The notes beneath the pieces were generated by a model. The model made no database searches. It was given only the letters and a program-made list of their open reading frames with translations, and was not told where the DNA came from. From contig CAAENY010000114.1 in assembly GCA_900757465.1 (NCBI GenBank), positions 1 to 23,256 of the forward strand: a DNA stretch of 23,256 nt, written 5' to 3'. Origin of the DNA: an uncultured Collinsella sp. Lineage in GTDB: Bacteria; Actinomycetota; Coriobacteriia; Coriobacteriales; Coriobacteriaceae. How positions within the stretch are numbered: position 1 is the stretch's first letter; each line of letters begins with the position of its first letter. Shown here one piece after another: positions 21,381 through 23,256 of this stretch. The position numbers and the translations under genes were made by a program.

Positions 21381-22181
21381 ATGAGCGCAAATCCGCTGCT
21401 TTCCATCGAAGGTCTGACCGCCTCCGTGGACGAAAAGACCATCCTCCACAACGTCAACCTCAACGTCGCCGCCGGCGAGACCCACGTGCTGATGGGACCC
21501 AACGGCGCCGGCAAGTCCACCCTCGGCCACCTGGTCATGGGCGACCCCGTCTACACCGTGCAGGACGGCCGCATCGTCTTTGACGGCCAGGACATCACCG
21601 AGCTCACCACCGACAAGCGCTCCCGCGCCGGCCTGTTCCTGAGCTTCCAGGCCCCGGTCGAGATCCCGGGCGTGCCGCTGTCGAGCTTTTTGCGCGCCAG
21701 CATCGCCGGCCGCCCCGGCCTGGAGATGAAGGGCAAGGAGTTCCGCCGTCGCGTCAAGGAGCTCGCGGCCGAGCTCAACATGGATACCGCCTATCTCAAC
21801 CGTGAGCTGGGCGTGGGCTTTTCGGGCGGCGAGAAAAAGAAGGTCGAGATGCTCCAGCTTCTGCTGCTGCAGCCCAAGCTCGCCATCCTGGACGAAACCG
21901 ACTCGGGCCTGGACGTCGACGCCCTGTCCACCGTCAGCCATGGCATGGACGCCTACCGCAAGAGCTGCGACGGCTCCATGCTCATCATCACGCACAACAC
22001 GCGCATCCTGGAGCACCTGGATGTCGACCGCGTCCACGTTATGGTCAAGGGCCACATCGTGCGCGAGGACGACGCCTCGCTGATCCCCTGGATCGACAAG
22101 AACGGTTTTGAGACCTTCGAGCGCGAGGCCGCCGAGCAGCACGCCAAGGCCGAAGCCGCCGCTGCCGAGCAGCAGGCGTAA
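21381..22181 (+). CDS. sufC: SufC, ATPase of the SufBCD Fe-S assembly complex
   Basis: A 266-residue ABC-type ATPase with GPNGAGKST at 39-47 (Walker A), LSFQAPVEIPGV at 87-98 (Q-loop, a SufC hallmark), FSGGEKKK at 147-154 (signature) and LAILDETDSGLD at 167-178 (Walker B and D-loop). SufC drives the SufB-SufD scaffold that builds Fe-S clusters in the cytosol. The ATG at 21381 has GAGAGGG five bases upstream; an in-frame ATG at 21351 lacks one. The Ala/Glu/Gln-rich tail is a small extension. sufB follows after 12 bases. It diverges from the Rrf2 regulator. Confidence 0.95.
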   Translation: MSANPLLSIEGLTASVDEKTILHNVNLNVAAGETHVLMGPNGAGKSTLGHLVMGDPVYTVQDGRIVFDGQDITELTTDKRSRAGLFLSFQAPVEIPGVPLSSFLRASIAGRPGLEMKGKEFRRRVKELAAELNMDTAYLNRELGVGFSGGEKKKVEMLQLLLLQPKLAILDETDSGLDVDALSTVSHGMDAYRKSCDGSMLIITHNTRILEHLDVDRVHVMVKGHIVREDDASLIPWIDKNGFETFEREAAEQHAKAEAAAAEQQA

Positions 22182-22193
22182 AGGGGCGACGCA

Positions 22194-23256
22194 ATGACCA
22201 AGACCCGCACCGAGGTCGCGGACATCGACCGCAGCCTCTACGACTTCACCTATGGCGAGGAGGGATTCGAGCGCCTCGACGCCGGCATCACGCCCGACAT
22301 CGTGCGCGAGATCAGCGCCAAGAAGGACGAGCCGCAGTGGATGCTCGACCTGCGCCTCAAGTCCCTCGAGATCTTTAACCGCTTCCCCAATCCGACGTGG
22401 GGCCCCTCCATCGAGGGCCTGGACATGGACAACATCGTCACCTACGTCAAGCCCAACACCGACCAGAAGCACGACTGGGAGTCGGTGCCCGACGACATCA
22501 AGAACACCTTTGAGCGCCTGGGCATTCCCGAGGCCGAGCGCAGCTACCTGGCAGGCGTCGGCGCGCAGTACGACTCCGAGCTCGTCTACCACAACATGCA
22601 GGACACCGCGTCCAAGATGGGTATCGTCTACTCCGGCATTGAGGAGGCCCTGCACGACCCGCAGTGGGAGCCGCTCATCCACGAGAAGTTTATGACGCTC
22701 ATCCCGCCCACCGACCACAAGTTTGCGGCCCTGCACGGTGCCGTGTGGTCGGGCGGTTCGTTTGTCTACGTGCCCAAGGGCACCAAGCTCGATTTTCCGC
22801 TGCAGAGTTACTTCCGCCTCAATGCCAAGGGCGCCGGCCAGTTTGAGCACACGCTCATCATCGTCGAGGACGATGCCGACCTGCACTTTATCGAGGGTTG
22901 CTCCGCGCCCAAATACAACGTGGCCAACCTCCATGCCGGCGCTGTGGAGCTCTTTGTGGGCAAGCGTGCGCACCTGCGATACTCGACCATCGAGAACTGG
23001 TCCAAGAACATGTACAACCTCAACACCAAGCGTGCGCGCGTGGACGAGGACGGCGACATCGAGTGGATCAGCGGCTCCTTCGGCAGCCACGTGGGCTACC
23101 TCTACCCCATGAGCGTGCTCAACGGCCGTCGCGCCCGCTCGAGCTTTACCGGCATCACCTTTGCCGGCGCCGGGCAGAACCTCGACACCGGCTGCAAAGT
23201 GGTGCTGGCCGCGCCCGACACGTCGGCCACCGTGGAGACGAAGTCCATCTCGAAGG
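22194..23256 (+). CDS. sufB: SufB, Fe-S scaffold protein, partial at right edge
   Basis: The frame starts at ATG 22194 after AAGGGGCGACGCA, which contains the ribosome binding site, and stays open for 354 codons to the window's end. Typical SufB stretches are visible: RFPNPTWGPSIEGLDMD, PDDIKNTFERLGIPEAER, GAQYDSELVYHNM, and later VVWSGGSFVYVPKG-like and SPKYNVANLH-like segments (here GAVWSGGSFVYVPKGTKLDF and CSAPKYNVANLHAGAVELF). SufB carries the nascent cluster with SufD and receives sulfur from SufU/SufE. The order sufC-sufB, with further suf genes expected beyond the edge, fits actinobacterial and Firmicute operons. About three quarters of the usual length is present. Confidence 0.94.
   Translation, partial: MTKTRTEVADIDRSLYDFTYGEEGFERLDAGITPDIVREISAKKDEPQWMLDLRLKSLEIFNRFPNPTWGPSIEGLDMDNIVTYVKPNTDQKHDWESVPDDIKNTFERLGIPEAERSYLAGVGAQYDSELVYHNMQDTASKMGIVYSGIEEALHDPQWEPLIHEKFMTLIPPTDHKFAALHGAVWSGGSFVYVPKGTKLDFPLQSYFRLNAKGAGQFEHTLIIVEDDADLHFIEGCSAPKYNVANLHAGAVELFVGKRAHLRYSTIENWSKNMYNLNTKRARVDEDGDIEWISGSFGSHVGYLYPMSVLNGRRARSSFTGITFAGAGQNLDTGCKVVLAAPDTSATVETKSISK

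Noticed and set aside
21333..23090. 585-codon minus-strand frame opposite sufC and sufB
   Set aside because: Antisense to two highly conserved genes; Val/Leu/Gly/His-rich composition typical of a shadow frame.

Overview
The window most likely comes from a gut Coriobacteriia genome, probably Collinsella or a close relative. This rests on the GC-rich actinobacterial codon use, on a divergent Rrf2 regulator/sufC-sufB locus, and on the style of the glycosyltransferase cluster. It was judged by reading alone; no database was searched.

Left part (1-7917) is an accessory, mosaic region of defence and toxin-antitoxin (TA) modules mixed with broken genes. In order it holds: a partial XRE-like regulator (minus); a small frameshifted gene; an intact SIR2 + HerA pair (the known SIR2-HerA/Nezha anti-phage pair) closed by a strong terminator; a frameshifted fragment of a glycosyltransferase (minus); a 19-residue hydrophobic peptide with a very good ribosome binding site (minus); a GC-rich leader rich in inverted repeats; a RhuM-Fic/Doc protein; an AbiEi/AbiEii type IV TA pair behind a 19-bp inverted repeat; and the C-terminal remnant of an AAA ATPase (minus). 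The AbiEii toxin seems cut short at a second, differently sequenced inverted repeat that has the same architecture as the abiE promoter repeat.

Middle part (7918-16103) is a surface-polysaccharide glycosyltransferase cluster. Five GT2 genes run on the minus strand, closely packed from a TTG-started first gene at 14828. A sixth GT2 gene (GlfT-like) diverges on the plus strand. The last gene of the minus operon (7918-10404) is the intact homologue of the fragment at 3941-4384, so the 3.6 kb of toxin/defence modules lies between two copies of the same gene end.

Right part (16128-23256) has a DUF1703-type AAA ATPase/nuclease homologue with degenerate catalytic motifs, a secreted muramidase-like protein with a long Ser/Asp/Lys-rich linker and an MPKTG sortase signal, and a MNT/HEPN (MntA/HepT-like) pair directly downstream of an Rrf2-family Fe-S regulator. 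That regulator diverges from sufC and sufB, which build Fe-S clusters; sufB runs off the right edge.

No tRNA, rRNA, CRISPR array, integrase or transposase was seen. The strongest leads are the repeat architecture around abiE, the gene-end duplication bracketing the TA modules, the hydrophobic micro-peptide, and the Rrf2-MNT-HEPN arrangement.
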